40,642 nt of DNA from an uncultured Fretibacterium sp. GTDB lineage: Bacteria; Synergistota; Synergistia; Synergistales; Aminobacteriaceae. Numbering within the stretch: the first letter of the stretch is position 1; each line of letters opens with the position of its first letter. This document shows positions 1 through 7,541 of this stretch, piece after piece. The stretch lies in assembly GCA_937892105.1 (NCBI GenBank), contig CALAUZ010000221.1:1-40642 (forward strand), written 5' to 3'. The notes under the pieces are model-generated. The model did no database searches and was not told the origin of the DNA. It saw only the letters and a list, made by a program, of their open reading frames with translations. The position numbers and the translations under genes were made by a program.

Positions 1-177
1 GCAAACTCAAAAAGGGAGATTTGAGCGGTATATACGGATACGATTTATACTATCAAAGAACCAATTACGAAAATTGCCTACGTAATAGAAGAAAATAATA
101 ACGAACATATTATTGTTGTTATTATGGCTGGAACCAGAGAAAATTTCTACGAGCAACTAAAAAATTATTTACACTAA
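1..177 (+). pseudogene. RelE/ParE-family toxin, 3' fragment with a frameshift
   Basis: The end of a RelE/ParE-type ribonuclease or gyrase toxin can be read in two frames. Positions 3-71 give a stretch containing GDLSGIYGYDLYYQ; the next frame from 73 gives IAYVIEEN, then MAGTRENFYEQLKNYL and a TAA at 175-177. Dropping one A from the GAAAATT run near 69-75 joins the halves into the usual C-terminal sheet and helix of this family (basic loop, AGTRENFY motif, closing helix). The 5' end lies outside the window, so an antitoxin cannot be checked. The copy is probably dead, or the frameshift is a sequencing error in a homopolymer. The family call rests on the AGTRENFY pattern seen by eye. Confidence 0.6.
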
Positions 178-205
178 TTTTCTATTAAATTTAACATATA
201 ATTTT

Positions 206-284
206 TTCTACCAAAATTATTTTCCCAGAATTTCCGAGAAAATAAATTCCCGACAAAATATTATTCACAAAAATAGCGACCGTT
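206..284. repeat. 79-bp dispersed repeat, copy 1
   Basis: This stretch matches 35373-35451 over about 79 bp with a few mismatches and single-base gaps. It begins TTCTACCAAAA and ends in TATTATTCACAAAA, one variable base, then TAGCGACCGTT, the best conserved part. Both copies lie in non-coding AT-rich DNA just downstream of a toxin- or nuclease-like gene (RelE remnant here, Rpn nuclease at the other). It could be a recombination or resolution site, a partition site or a shared promoter/terminator block; the sequence alone does not decide. The rest of 178-399 is AT-rich and gene-free, with TTTATTTCA-like words resembling those before the parA genes. Confidence 0.7.
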
Positions 285-399
285 TATTTTAATATTTATC
301 TATTTCAGTTTAATATTTACAGATAGATAATCTAAGTTAAAATAGAATAAATGATATACCATAAATTTATTACTATTGGATAAGGAGGACTATTTCCGA

Positions 400-1344
400 G
401 TGGAGAATCAATTAGTAACAGTAGTCAACAACACTTTCCCTATTGCAAGAAAGGTGAAAGCTAATCCGCCTATCGTAAAACTTACTAGAGAAATTGAAGA
501 GGTTATTAGAAAACTTTATGATCCTAAAATTAAGTTTAGAAATGGAACTATGGAAGTTATAGAAGAAGATATAGAACAAAATAAACAGAATGAAATTCTG
601 CTTACAAACTACGAAATTGTAAAACTTAAAGGATTTCTCACAGTGGCTGAGTATGCTTGTAATGAATTAAATGATTCTAATCCTAGCACTAATAGTTACG
701 ATGGCATAGATGAAGACTTAGATTTTGATTGGTTGATGCGATTCTTTGATTCTGTAGGTCTGATTAATAATCAAGATTTACAAAAATTGTGGGGAAAAAT
801 ACTCGCAGGAGAAGTGCGTAGTCCAGGTCTATGCTCCTTGCGTACACTTGACATCATAAGAAACTTATCTCGCGATGAAGCTAAGAGTTTCGATAAATTG
901 AGTAAATATGTTATGCAAAGTGGGAATATTTTTTTCATTTTTGATAATGGTTTTAGCTCCCCGAACATAGATGAAGATGAATACAACGTAAAAAGTTTTA
1001 ACTTGATAAAATCTCAAAAGTTAAGTTTTGTACTTGATATTGTACCGTTGATTGAGTCTGGACTTTTTACAATAGATCAATATTTTGCCAGTAATTTTTC
1101 AGAATCAAATTCAATTGAAATCCATAATGATAAGTTATTATATACACTTGAAGCTCAAGAGAAGGGTAGTACTATTAAGTTCGAACCGTACATTCTCACA
1201 AAAAGTGGCATTGAACTTTTCAGGGTAATACATAAAAGTAAAAGTTTTATTACCGACACTGAATATGCGAATTGCTGCATTGAAGAGCTGCAAAAAAAAT
1301 ATACGGATATAAAGTTTTCTATAATGCCTTTTACAGATAACTAA
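400..1344 (+). CDS. DUF2806-like protein
   Basis: A 314-aa soluble protein that I place tentatively in the DUF2806 group. The middle holds the pattern I associate with it: DFDWLMRFFDSVG, then LWGKILAGEVRSPG, then SLRTLDIIRNLSRDEAKSF. The C-terminal half is less distinctive. No signal peptide or membrane segment is visible. I chose GTG at 400 because a strong AAGGAGG lies at 382-388; the open frame extends to a TTG at 376, but that would put the ribosome site inside the gene. It is convergent with the LPO_1073-like gene downstream. Function is unknown; the company of toxin and transposon remnants makes an accessory or defence role conceivable, which is only inference. Confidence 0.6.
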   Translation: MENQLVTVVNNTFPIARKVKANPPIVKLTREIEEVIRKLYDPKIKFRNGTMEVIEEDIEQNKQNEILLTNYEIVKLKGFLTVAEYACNELNDSNPSTNSYDGIDEDLDFDWLMRFFDSVGLINNQDLQKLWGKILAGEVRSPGLCSLRTLDIIRNLSRDEAKSFDKLSKYVMQSGNIFFIFDNGFSSPNIDEDEYNVKSFNLIKSQKLSFVLDIVPLIESGLFTIDQYFASNFSESNSIEIHNDKLLYTLEAQEKGSTIKFEPYILTKSGIELFRVIHKSKSFITDTEYANCCIEELQKKYTDIKFSIMPFTDN

Positions 1345-1415
1345 AAACATATAATATAAACCCAAAATAAACAAGCAAAACTGTAAAGCCTTTTAAGTTA
1401 AAATCATAAATCTAT

Positions 1416-2522
1416 CTAGAAAAATTCAGGTAATGCTGGATCACATCTCCTAGCGTTTGCGTGCGCTAGTGCTTTTCCTACAGATGTTATTGAAAAACCT
1501 AACGAAATATTGTCCCACCAAGCTTTTATTTTTCTTAAAACGTCAAAACTATCCCATAATTTAAAAAATTCTATTCTATTTTCCTCTTTAAGTTTTATAT
1601 CAGAGGCATATAGAGAATAAATTTCTTTTATGGTTTGTTCTTGTTCCTCAGATAACCTCTTTAAAGATGTAACTGGCAAAGACAGTCCCTCGAACTCAAC
1701 AGGAATAATTGCCTGTATTTGTATCGAACTGAGATTGTCCACATCCGAAATTTTTAAACGTACATACCCTTGTCGTAGTTCATGCTCACATAGTATATCT
1801 CTTGGTAATTTTGCCTTTTCTACCATCTCTAATGCTTTTTTATAATCACTTGATGACTTATCTATACCCACATCAATATACCCTAATAATTTTTCAGCAT
1901 AGTACTCTTCAAAATGCTTAAGTTTAGATATTTGGGACGTACGTATAGCGTTCAAAACATCAAGATGATCCATCCATTCCTCTCCCAGTGGCAAAGCATC
2001 ATAAACAATCTTAGAAAAGTATCTATTTAATGCTTCTAAACCTTCCTTAATTTCTAAAGAGACTGGAACGAAATGTGTTACAGAGTATAAAACTGTTAAT
2101 CCTAGCAAGGCTTCACACGAAACTTCATCAACAATTTTAATCGCTCCACTCACTCCTGCTCTTATATTCCTATCATCACCCTTCTTAATTCTATGTATTA
2201 ATAATTCTGAAAGCAAAGAATAATCTTCAAGACGTTCAGTTGAAGTAGCAGAACGCTGAGCATCCAACAACAAAACTTGAACACTTGGGTCTTTTAAGGA
2301 ATTTATAAGGTTTTCTTTAACAAGTTTAGGTACTAAATCATTCCTAAAACTTTCCATTCTTTCTTTCGCTAAATCAATAGCTTCCCTAGAGTATTCTCTT
2401 ATAGCCTCTGGTATTTTCTCATCAAATATTTCATGAACACGTTTTTCATCGATACCTAGAACAAAAATTTGTGTCTGGCTTGAATTATTGCCAGCTTTTT
2501 GTGTAATTTGTTCATCAAACAC
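1416..2522 (-). CDS. LPO_1073/Vpar_1526-like protein
   Basis: About 368 aa, resembling the family NCBI names LPO_1073/Vpar_1526, of unknown function. Recognisable parts are the N-terminal TQKAGNNSSQTQ motif, a charged helical stretch (DEKIPEAIREYSREAIDLAK), then AQRSATSTERLEDYSLLSEL followed by LIHRIKKG, and EEWMDHLDVLNAIR. The GTG at 2522 is the likely start: it overlaps the stop of the upstream small gene (TGA at 2515-2517), suggesting translational coupling, and an AGGGG lies about 10 nt before it. The longer frame to 2627 would overlap that gene extensively. The upstream membrane peptide ends in a similar QKAxxNSxQxQ motif, so the two probably act together. Family call moderate; function unknown. 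Confidence 0.65.
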   Translation of the reverse strand: MFDEQITQKAGNNSSQTQIFVLGIDEKRVHEIFDEKIPEAIREYSREAIDLAKERMESFRNDLVPKLVKENLINSLKDPSVQVLLLDAQRSATSTERLEDYSLLSELLIHRIKKGDDRNIRAGVSGAIKIVDEVSCEALLGLTVLYSVTHFVPVSLEIKEGLEALNRYFSKIVYDALPLGEEWMDHLDVLNAIRTSQISKLKHFEEYYAEKLLGYIDVGIDKSSSDYKKALEMVEKAKLPRDILCEHELRQGYVRLKISDVDNLSSIQIQAIIPVEFEGLSLPVTSLKRLSEEQEQTIKEIYSLYASDIKLKEENRIEFFKLWDSFDVLRKIKAWWDNISLGFSITSVGKALAHANARRCDPALPEFF

Positions 2523-2697
2523 TTTTGATTTCCCCTGTCTGAATTTGCACAGAATTATCTCTTGCCTTTTGGGTCTGTCTAAAATATGACTTCCTAACGG
2601 CAATTTTATATCCACCAACGCCACCAATAATAATACCAGCTATAAAACTAATGAACTGTGTGCCTATACCACTAAACACCCATTCTACCCATTCCAT
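2515..2697 (-). CDS. Small membrane peptide with QKAxDNSxQxQ tail
   Basis: A 60-aa protein beginning MEWVEWVFSGIG, followed by one glycine-rich hydrophobic segment (about residues 9-28, FISFIAGIIIGGVGGY) and a basic, then Q/N-rich cytoplasmic-looking tail (QTQKARDNSVQIQ). ATG at 2697 has AAGGAG at 2707-2712, 9 nt upstream. The frame reaches back to 2772 without a convincing signal. Its stop overlaps the GTG of the next gene, which carries the same tail motif at its N-terminus; this is a two-gene unit. Its promoter region is now IS630 sequence, so expression may be altered. Function unknown; anchoring or signalling to the partner is inferred only from the shared motif. Confidence 0.65.
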   Translation of the reverse strand: MEWVEWVFSGIGTQFISFIAGIIIGGVGGYKIAVRKSYFRQTQKARDNSVQIQTGEIKSV

Positions 2698-2759
2698 TTC
2701 TCCATTCTCCTTAATGGGAAAAACAGTTAAGAGAAGAGGGTAATTTAAGAAAACATCCT

Positions 2760-2951
2760 GTGAGACGGCCATTTAAGAAAATTGACCCGGAAAAATTAGA
2801 ACAGTACGTGAAAGCGAATCCCGATGCTTACTTGCGCGAAATCGCTTCTGTATTCAAATGTTCTGAAACCGCGGTAAGCAAAGCGTTAAAACGTCTTAAA
2901 ATAACGCGAAAAAAAAGACCAAACACTACGCAGAACAAAATCCTGAATTAG
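2760..2951 (+). pseudogene. IS630 transposase, DNA-binding part
   Basis: This frame encodes the second helix-turn-helix/linker of an IS630 transposase: RRPFKKIDPEKLEQYVK, then LREIASVFKCSETAVSKALK (the recognition helix region). Homologous sequence continues upstream in the same frame to 2715 (residues WEKQLREEGNLRKHP) without a start codon, showing that the gene was cut. The frame stops at 2951, while the catalytic half continues in the -1 frame. A run of eight A (near 2909-2918) sits at the junction; several IS630 elements use -1 slippage on such a run to make the full transposase, so the frame change may be natural rather than a mutation. Confidence 0.7.
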
Positions 2952-3004
2952 TTCAGGAATATACTGAAAAATTAAATAAACTTTCGGCCAATGAGATAGT
3001 TTAT

Positions 3005-3451
3005 GTGGATGAGAGTGGACTTGATAAATATTTTACTCGTCCGTATGCCAGGTCAAAAAGAGGCACACCAGTTCACGGTAAAGTTAGAGGTCGCAAGTTT
3101 GAACGAGTTAGTATAGTAGCTGGGCAGTCGGGTCATAAAATAGTAGCTCCTGTACAGTTCAAAGGAACAATGCACGGAGAATTTTTCGAGGAATGGTTTG
3201 AGAAACATCTTATTCCCGAATTATCTAAAAATGCAGTAATAGTAATGGATAATGCTTCATTTCACAGAAAAAACAAGCTAAATGAATTGGCAGAAAAGCA
3301 TGAAAAGCAGATAATTTTTTTACCGCCGTATTCGCCGGAGCTGAATCCGATAGAACATTTTTGGCATTGGCTAAAAAGAAAGGTATCTGATTATGTTCCC
3401 CTCTGCAAAAATTTAGATGAAGCAATTTCCATAGCTTTTGAAGTTTGGTGA
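3005..3451 (+). pseudogene. IS630 transposase, DDE catalytic part
   Basis: The catalytic half of the transposase. The DDE motif is complete: D in YVDESGLDKY (first residues), D in VIVMDNASFHR and E in LPPYSPELNPIEHFWHWLK. Reading in this frame can be followed back to about 2918 through EYTEKLNKLSANEIVYVDES, so the ATG at 3005 is internal and not a real start. It would be expressed only by -1 frameshifting from the upstream frame, and that gene has lost its 5' end, so it is probably not made. Length from frameshift to stop (about 175 aa) is normal for the family. Confidence 0.75.
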
Positions 3452-3612
3452 CTATATCATCATATTTTTTATATTTTAACACTGAAATGAATATACGTAA
3501 GCTATTATGATTATATTTATTTATGTATAGCTCAAAAAATGAAAAAGATAAAAATAACAATGACAAGACTTATATCATACACTGTAGGTTCATTACGACG
3601 GTAAATTAAAAA

Positions 3613-3641
3613 ATAATCCTTTGAAAATTTTTCAGAGGATT
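3613..3641. terminator. Hairpin between convergent units
   Basis: AATCCTTTGAAAA faces TTTTCAGAGGATT with one wobble position, forming a stem of about 12 bp with a tiny loop, flanked by A/T-rich DNA on both sides. It lies between the IS630 remnant and the convergent ParB-like gene and may terminate transcription from either side. Confidence 0.5.
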
Positions 3642-3696
3642 TATTACTTCAATATTTAATACAGTAACACTTCTTCTTCAATTACAAAGAAAGCTA

Positions 3697-4803
3697 TCAA
3701 GGTAACTCACATATCGGAATATCTCTTGCAAGTTCCTTGATGAAATCTCGGAGTTCTTTTTCTGTAACATCTATAACTTTAGGCAACGAAGCATCAGTAA
3801 GTACTGACTGGCCACGAGTAGCGAGAATACAGATTTCACTCGCCTCATCTGATTTCATCAGCAGAAATGCAACCGTCTGATACTTGAAGCCCCAGTCTTC
3901 CCACAAAGTAGACCTGAATACTTCTTGTAATGCCTGATACTTACACTGCAAGAATAAAACACAGTCATCTTCGGCTAATTTCTCAACATGCAACTTCACA
4001 AGTTCATCGTGATTGAAATCAGCTCCCAGTTTCAATAATACAACCTTGTACCTGACCGAATTAGCTTCAGCTTCAGTATCCTGAACCGTGTCATCAAGTT
4101 CTGGTTCTACCTTCGGTTCTGGCTCGGATTTTTCCTGAGTATCCTTTTGAGCCTTTGTCTTCCGCTTTTGAGGATTACGCTTCTTCACTTCATTCACAAC
4201 AGCTTTTGGCTTCTCTCCCTGTTCAATACGTTCTGCAATCTCTTCCTGCTGTTCTTGAGGCATCTTTGTAACCTCATACGCCGCATTGATTGAGAGCTCT
4301 TTGTTACGAGCTGCTTCTACTACAGGTTCAGGTGCTTTATCGAGAACTTCTGTTGCATGTTCATAGGTTATACCTGATACTCCTGCCATCGCTCCGAGTT
4401 CATCCCGTGAATCTTTCCCTTCTAACTTCCCGAAAATTTTTTCGGAATGTTCCTCAAGGTCTGTACGAGCCCCCTGTCGTTCCTTTGCCTGCGCTTTTAC
4501 CGCGTCTTCACTTTTGCGCACTAGTTCAACCCGCTGAAGGTCATTCAGATTTCGCCTCGACAACTGATTGCGCATTATCCACAATAACGCTTCATTACGA
4601 GAGTTAAAGTTCATCTCGATTGTCTTGTACGGTATATTATGCAATGTGCAAATCTCGTAGCGGTTATGCCCGTCAATCAAAATATCTCCCCACACTATAA
4701 GCGCATCACGGCAACCTTCAGAGATTATGCTTGCTTCCAGTCCCTTGTACTCTTCTTCTGTTAATGGTGGAATTAACTGCTTAAATTCCTCGTCAATTAC
4801 CAT
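3697..4803 (-). CDS. ParB/Spo0J-like protein with degenerate MT-A70 tail
   Basis: 368 aa. Residues 1-100 are a ParB N-terminal domain: LTEEEYKGLEASI, then LIDGHNRYEI (the GHNR version of the ParB GERR box) and NQLSRRNLNDLQRVEL. A KorB-like helical region follows (ELGAMAGVSGITYEHATEVL), then a highly charged linker rich in K, E and P. The last 120 residues resemble an MT-A70 adenine methyltransferase (VEKLAEDDCVLFLQ, WEDWGFKYQTVAFLLMK, EICILATRG), but the DPPW catalytic motif is not there. ATG at 4803 follows AGGAGGAG; the frame runs back to 4869 without a better signal. It is divergent from ParA across an AT-rich gap, so a partition or regulatory role is plausible, though ParA already has a small partner downstream. 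Confidence 0.75.
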   Translation of the reverse strand: MVIDEEFKQLIPPLTEEEYKGLEASIISEGCRDALIVWGDILIDGHNRYEICTLHNIPYKTIEMNFNSRNEALLWIMRNQLSRRNLNDLQRVELVRKSEDAVKAQAKERQGARTDLEEHSEKIFGKLEGKDSRDELGAMAGVSGITYEHATEVLDKAPEPVVEAARNKELSINAAYEVTKMPQEQQEEIAERIEQGEKPKAVVNEVKKRNPQKRKTKAQKDTQEKSEPEPKVEPELDDTVQDTEAEANSVRYKVVLLKLGADFNHDELVKLHVEKLAEDDCVLFLQCKYQALQEVFRSTLWEDWGFKYQTVAFLLMKSDEASEICILATRGQSVLTDASLPKVIDVTEKELRDFIKELARDIPICELP

Positions 4804-4869
4804 TTCATTAGCTCCTCCTGATAAAATTTTGAGCTTGTATAATATCATACTTAGCTTCAAGTTTCTCAA

Positions 4870-5258
4870 ATCGTAATTACATAATTCTTCAGAACTGCAA
4901 AAAGTACTTCAATACTTCTAAATGAATTATAAATATTTTCAGTAAATAATTATTTCAGTTTTTATTTATTTCAAAGTTCTGCTATTATTTTTATTTACGT
5001 TTATATTTTTTCATTGTTATCAGAATAAATAATATTTACGTATAACAATTTTTATTGAAATATTTTTATCAAAATAATTATTATTTAAATAAAACAGTAT
5101 AAATCTACTTTGACTTTACTTGTAAATAAATTTATTATTTTATACGTCTTTAACTTTTAACTGAAAATAATAAATTCGTAAACACTCATTCATAATTATT
5201 TTACTAAAGTGGTATAATATCATTTATTTATAATAGTACAATAGTACAGGAGGATTTA
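4870..5258. other. AT-rich gap, candidate centromere
   Basis: No gene. The stretch is extremely A/T-rich, with many degenerate copies of TTATTTCA and AAATATTTAC words in both orientations. A 22-bp block (GAATAAATAATATTTACGTA plus TA, about 5025-5046) recurs exactly before the second parA at about 35603-35624. Position directly upstream of parA, and presence before both parA copies, suggest a centromere/operator for the small ribbon-helix-helix partner, as in ParFG-type systems; this is inference. A likely AGGAGG ribosome site for parA closes it. Confidence 0.5.
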
Positions 5259-5807
5259 ATGAAAAATATACTGATATGCAATTCTAAAGGTGGTGTAGGT
5301 AAATCGCTAATCGCAGATGAATTAGCATTCTACTTAGAATACAAGAATATTGCCTACAACTTCTACGACCTCGATAGTCAGGGCGGTACTGTTCACAAGA
5401 ACTCTAAATCTGATAACGCTCTCGTTTCTATCATTGACACTCCGGGAGCTTTACAGGAACAGCTTGCTCAATGGATTAAATCTGCTCACCTTATTATCGT
5501 TCCTACTCGTACTACTTCAAGAGACATTGAACCTCTCAGACGCATGATTGACATCATTAAAATCAATAATTCAGCTTGTCCCGTTATTTACGTCTTGAAT
5601 GCTTTTAACAGATGGAGAGCGTCAAATGATTTTTTTGAATGGCTCTCTAATCAGGTGCAGGGGAATATTATCAAGTTGCCGCAGTCCGAGTTGTTCGTTC
5701 AGGCTTCCGCTTACAATAAATCTATTCTCGACTTCGCTCCCAATAGCAAACCTGCTCTTGCTATTCTTGAACTCGGTAATCTTGTCTGTAATATTTTGCA
5801 GATATAA
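5259..5807 (+). CDS. parA: ParA-type partition ATPase (module A)
   Basis: 182 aa, a short ParA of the type paired with small ribbon-helix-helix proteins (ParF/Soj-like, no N-terminal helix-turn-helix). Deviant Walker A KGGVGKS at residues 10-16, the A' aspartates in YDLDSQGG (37, 39) and Walker B in IIDTPG (60) are all present. It would bind nucleoid DNA with ATP and move plasmid copies apart. ATG follows AGGAGG at a good distance. A small DNA-binding protein gene is 77 bp downstream, behind its own promoter and operator. A second, clearly homologous copy starts at 36027. Confidence 0.9.
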   Translation: MKNILICNSKGGVGKSLIADELAFYLEYKNIAYNFYDLDSQGGTVHKNSKSDNALVSIIDTPGALQEQLAQWIKSAHLIIVPTRTTSRDIEPLRRMIDIIKINNSACPVIYVLNAFNRWRASNDFFEWLSNQVQGNIIKLPQSELFVQASAYNKSILDFAPNSKPALAILELGNLVCNILQI

Positions 5808-5813
5808 ATATTT

Positions 5814-5858
5814 ATTTATTTCAATTTTATTGTATAATTACATTCTATTGAAATAAAT
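5814..5858 (+). promoter_or_regulatory. Operator dyad and promoter before small partition gene
   Basis: A perfect 12-bp inverted repeat, ATTTATTTCAAT at 5814-5825 and ATTGAAATAAAT at 5847-5858, brackets a TATAAT (-10) at 5833-5838. The layout is that of a promoter autoregulated by a dimeric DNA-binding protein, most likely the ribbon-helix-helix protein encoded next. The half-site word TTATTTCA also recurs upstream of parA. Confidence 0.6.
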
Positions 5859-5884
5859 ATTTACTTAAGAAAGGATATAATGAA

Positions 5885-6115
5885 ATGTCAAAAAATAATA
5901 TGTTCGATGAAGCAGTAGAGCAGAGAGAAAAAGAACAGTCGAAAGTTACTGCACGAGTTACAGGACAGAGTGAAGAAAAAAGCGAACGCACAATGAAAAT
6001 GACGCTCTCTATCACTCCTAAGGACAGAATACTCGTCAAAACCTTTGCTATAAGGCATAATCTCACTGTCTCTGACCTATTCCACAATTGGATTGTTGAA
6101 AAATGCCCGGAGTAA
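5885..6115 (+). CDS. ParG-like small partition/DNA-binding protein (module A)
   Basis: 76 aa: a charged flexible N-terminus (about 1-35, rich in E, K and R), then MKMTLSITPKDRILVKTFAI followed by RHNLTVSDLFHNWI, which reads as a beta strand and two helices of a ribbon-helix-helix fold. This shape and the place after parA match ParG/omega-type centromere-binding proteins, whose mobile tail stimulates ParA. ATG at 5885 sits 13 nt after AAAGGA; an out-of-frame ATG lies 5 nt earlier. The PIN gene start overlaps its last codons. A homologue (about three quarters identical by eye) is at 36668. Confidence 0.7.
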   Translation: MSKNNMFDEAVEQREKEQSKVTARVTGQSEEKSERTMKMTLSITPKDRILVKTFAIRHNLTVSDLFHNWIVEKCPE

Positions 6116-6573
6116 ATGACACGTTGAAGATTTATCTTGATAACTGTTGTTATAATCGTCCTTATGATGACCAGTCGCAAATCAGAATTTCTCTTGAGGC
6201 TCAGGCAAAAATTTATATTCAAACCATGATTGAAGCAGGTAAATTTGAGCTCGTTAGTTCCTACATGCTGATTTATGAGAACTCAAGAAATCGTATTGAG
6301 ACTAAACGCAAAGCAATAGAGCAATTCATCAAGGATAATACAGCTATATACATTGATGACAGTTACAGTGAAAAAGTAGAGCGCATTGCTATTGAAATTC
6401 AAAAAACAGGTGTGAAATCCGCTGACGCTATTCATACAGCCTGTGCTATTCTGGCAAAGTGCGATTTCTTTATTACAACGGATGACAGACTGCTAAAATA
6501 TAAATCTGACTTAATTAGCATTGTTGACCCTGTAGAATTTATACGTAAGATTGGAAGTGATATTTATGAATAG
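6103..6573 (+). CDS. PIN-domain ribonuclease toxin (module A)
   Basis: About 150 aa. PIN-domain acidic residues are visible: D in IYLDNCCYNRPYDD near the N-terminus, E in LIYENSRNR, D in KSADAIHTACAI and the TTDDRLLKY motif near the end. PIN toxins cut RNA with a bound metal. The start is uncertain: ATG at 6103 overlaps the preceding gene, while TTG at 6124 (giving MKIYLDNCCYNRP, the usual N-terminus of this subfamily as I remember it) has GGAG 11 nt upstream. The next gene overlaps its end and is the probable antitoxin. In the second module this position holds an unrelated toxin-antitoxin pair. Confidence 0.75.
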   Translation: MPGVNDTLKIYLDNCCYNRPYDDQSQIRISLEAQAKIYIQTMIEAGKFELVSSYMLIYENSRNRIETKRKAIEQFIKDNTAIYIDDSYSEKVERIAIEIQKTGVKSADAIHTACAILAKCDFFITTDDRLLKYKSDLISIVDPVEFIRKIGSDIYE

Positions 6574-6793
6574 TACTCTTGAAATTATGGAACTTGGCAT
6601 GAACTGCCTGTTAGAACATCTCGGAACTACGAATACAGAAATTTTTATTTCTGCCTTAATTCGTGAAAAGTTCAATTACACCGAATGGAGAAAAGATTTT
6701 TTCGGTAACGCTTCTGTTCACGAGATAAACTCGGCGGCTGTTGAATTTGCCAAGAATTATCCTTTTCAACCTGCAAGAATAATTCATGAATAA
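6566..6793 (+). CDS. Probable antitoxin partner of PIN protein
   Basis: 75 aa starting STLEIMELGMNCLLEHLGTT after Met, then IFISALIREKFNYTEWRKDFF. This resembles small proteins of unknown fold that I have seen beside MKIYLDNCCYNRP-type PIN proteins. ATG at 6566 has GGAAGTGA directly upstream and overlaps the PIN stop; a TTG at 6551 in the same frame is less likely. Its own stop overlaps the ATG of the recombinase gene, so toxin, antitoxin and recombinase are translationally linked. Antitoxin function is inferred from position, and the order toxin first is less common. Confidence 0.6.
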   Translation: MNSTLEIMELGMNCLLEHLGTTNTEIFISALIREKFNYTEWRKDFFGNASVHEINSAAVEFAKNYPFQPARIIHE

Positions 6794-7538
6794 AATCTAC
6801 GGCTATTGCAGGATTAGCACTCCTAAGCAGAATATTGAACGGCAAATCAGAAATATTCTAAGGGAGTATCCAGACGCAATAATAATTCAGGAGACTTTTA
6901 CAGGCTCAAGATTTCAAGGACGCAGAGAACTTGAGAAACTCATTCAGAACATTCAGGCTGGAGATACAATCATCTTTGACAGTGTTTCGAGAATGAGCCG
7001 TAATTCCGATGAAGGCTTTGCTCTCTATGAACAGCTCTACATTCAGGGCGTTAATCTCGTGTTCCTTAAAGAACCTCACATCAATACAGAAACTTATAGC
7101 AAAATTCTTCAGGACAAGAAAATTTCTCTCAATCTCAACTCTGGAGACGAGGCTACTGATAAGCTCATGCAGTCTATTATTGACGCTTTGAACGATTACA
7201 TTCTTACTTTGGCCAAGAAACAAATTCAATTAGCTTTTATACAATCACAAAAAGAAGTTGATGACCTGCACCAGAGAACTAAAGAGGGCATTGAAACTGC
7301 TCGCAGAAACGGTAAACAAATCGGGCAACGTTTAGGACGCAAACTCATAATTAAGAAGAAATCTCATGTTCAGCAACTTATACTAAAGTACAGCAAACAT
7401 TTCAACGGCTCAAATTCTGACCGGGAAGTTATTGCTATCATCAATTCGTCTTCTAATCCTGAAGACAGAACTCAAAAGCTCCATGTATCCCTTAATACTT
7501 ATTACAAATATAAAGCTGAACTAAAGACATTACTTTAA
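6786..7538 (+). CDS. Serine recombinase/resolvase (module A)
   Basis: 250 aa. The catalytic N-terminal domain begins MNKIYGYCRISTPKQ with the nucleophile Ser11, followed by the DSVSRMSRNSDEGF motif with its conserved arginines, the long E helix (DALNDYILTLAKKQIQLAF) and a C-terminal helix-turn-helix region (DREVIAIINSSS onwards, STYYKYK-like end). It should resolve plasmid dimers or invert or integrate DNA at a short site. ATG overlaps the previous stop. It ends 3 bp from the end of the convergent helicase gene. The copy at 37701 differs at only about 20 of 250 residues. Confidence 0.9.
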   Translation: MNKIYGYCRISTPKQNIERQIRNILREYPDAIIIQETFTGSRFQGRRELEKLIQNIQAGDTIIFDSVSRMSRNSDEGFALYEQLYIQGVNLVFLKEPHINTETYSKILQDKKISLNLNSGDEATDKLMQSIIDALNDYILTLAKKQIQLAFIQSQKEVDDLHQRTKEGIETARRNGKQIGQRLGRKLIIKKKSHVQQLILKYSKHFNGSNSDREVIAIINSSSNPEDRTQKLHVSLNTYYKYKAELKTLL

Positions 7539-7541
7539 TTG

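Larger units (their letters stand above)
2715..3460 (+). mobile_element. IS630-family element, 5'-truncated remnant
   Basis: IS630/Tc1-mariner type transposase sequence is readable from 2715 to the stop at 3451, but the first 40-50 residues and the left inverted repeat are absent; the break lies between about 2698 and 2715, right against the start of the minus-strand membrane peptide gene. The right end is not resolved: I found no clear partner inverted repeat after 3451. The remnant cannot move by itself. It may now supply or block the promoter of the minus-strand unit to its left. Confidence 0.75.
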
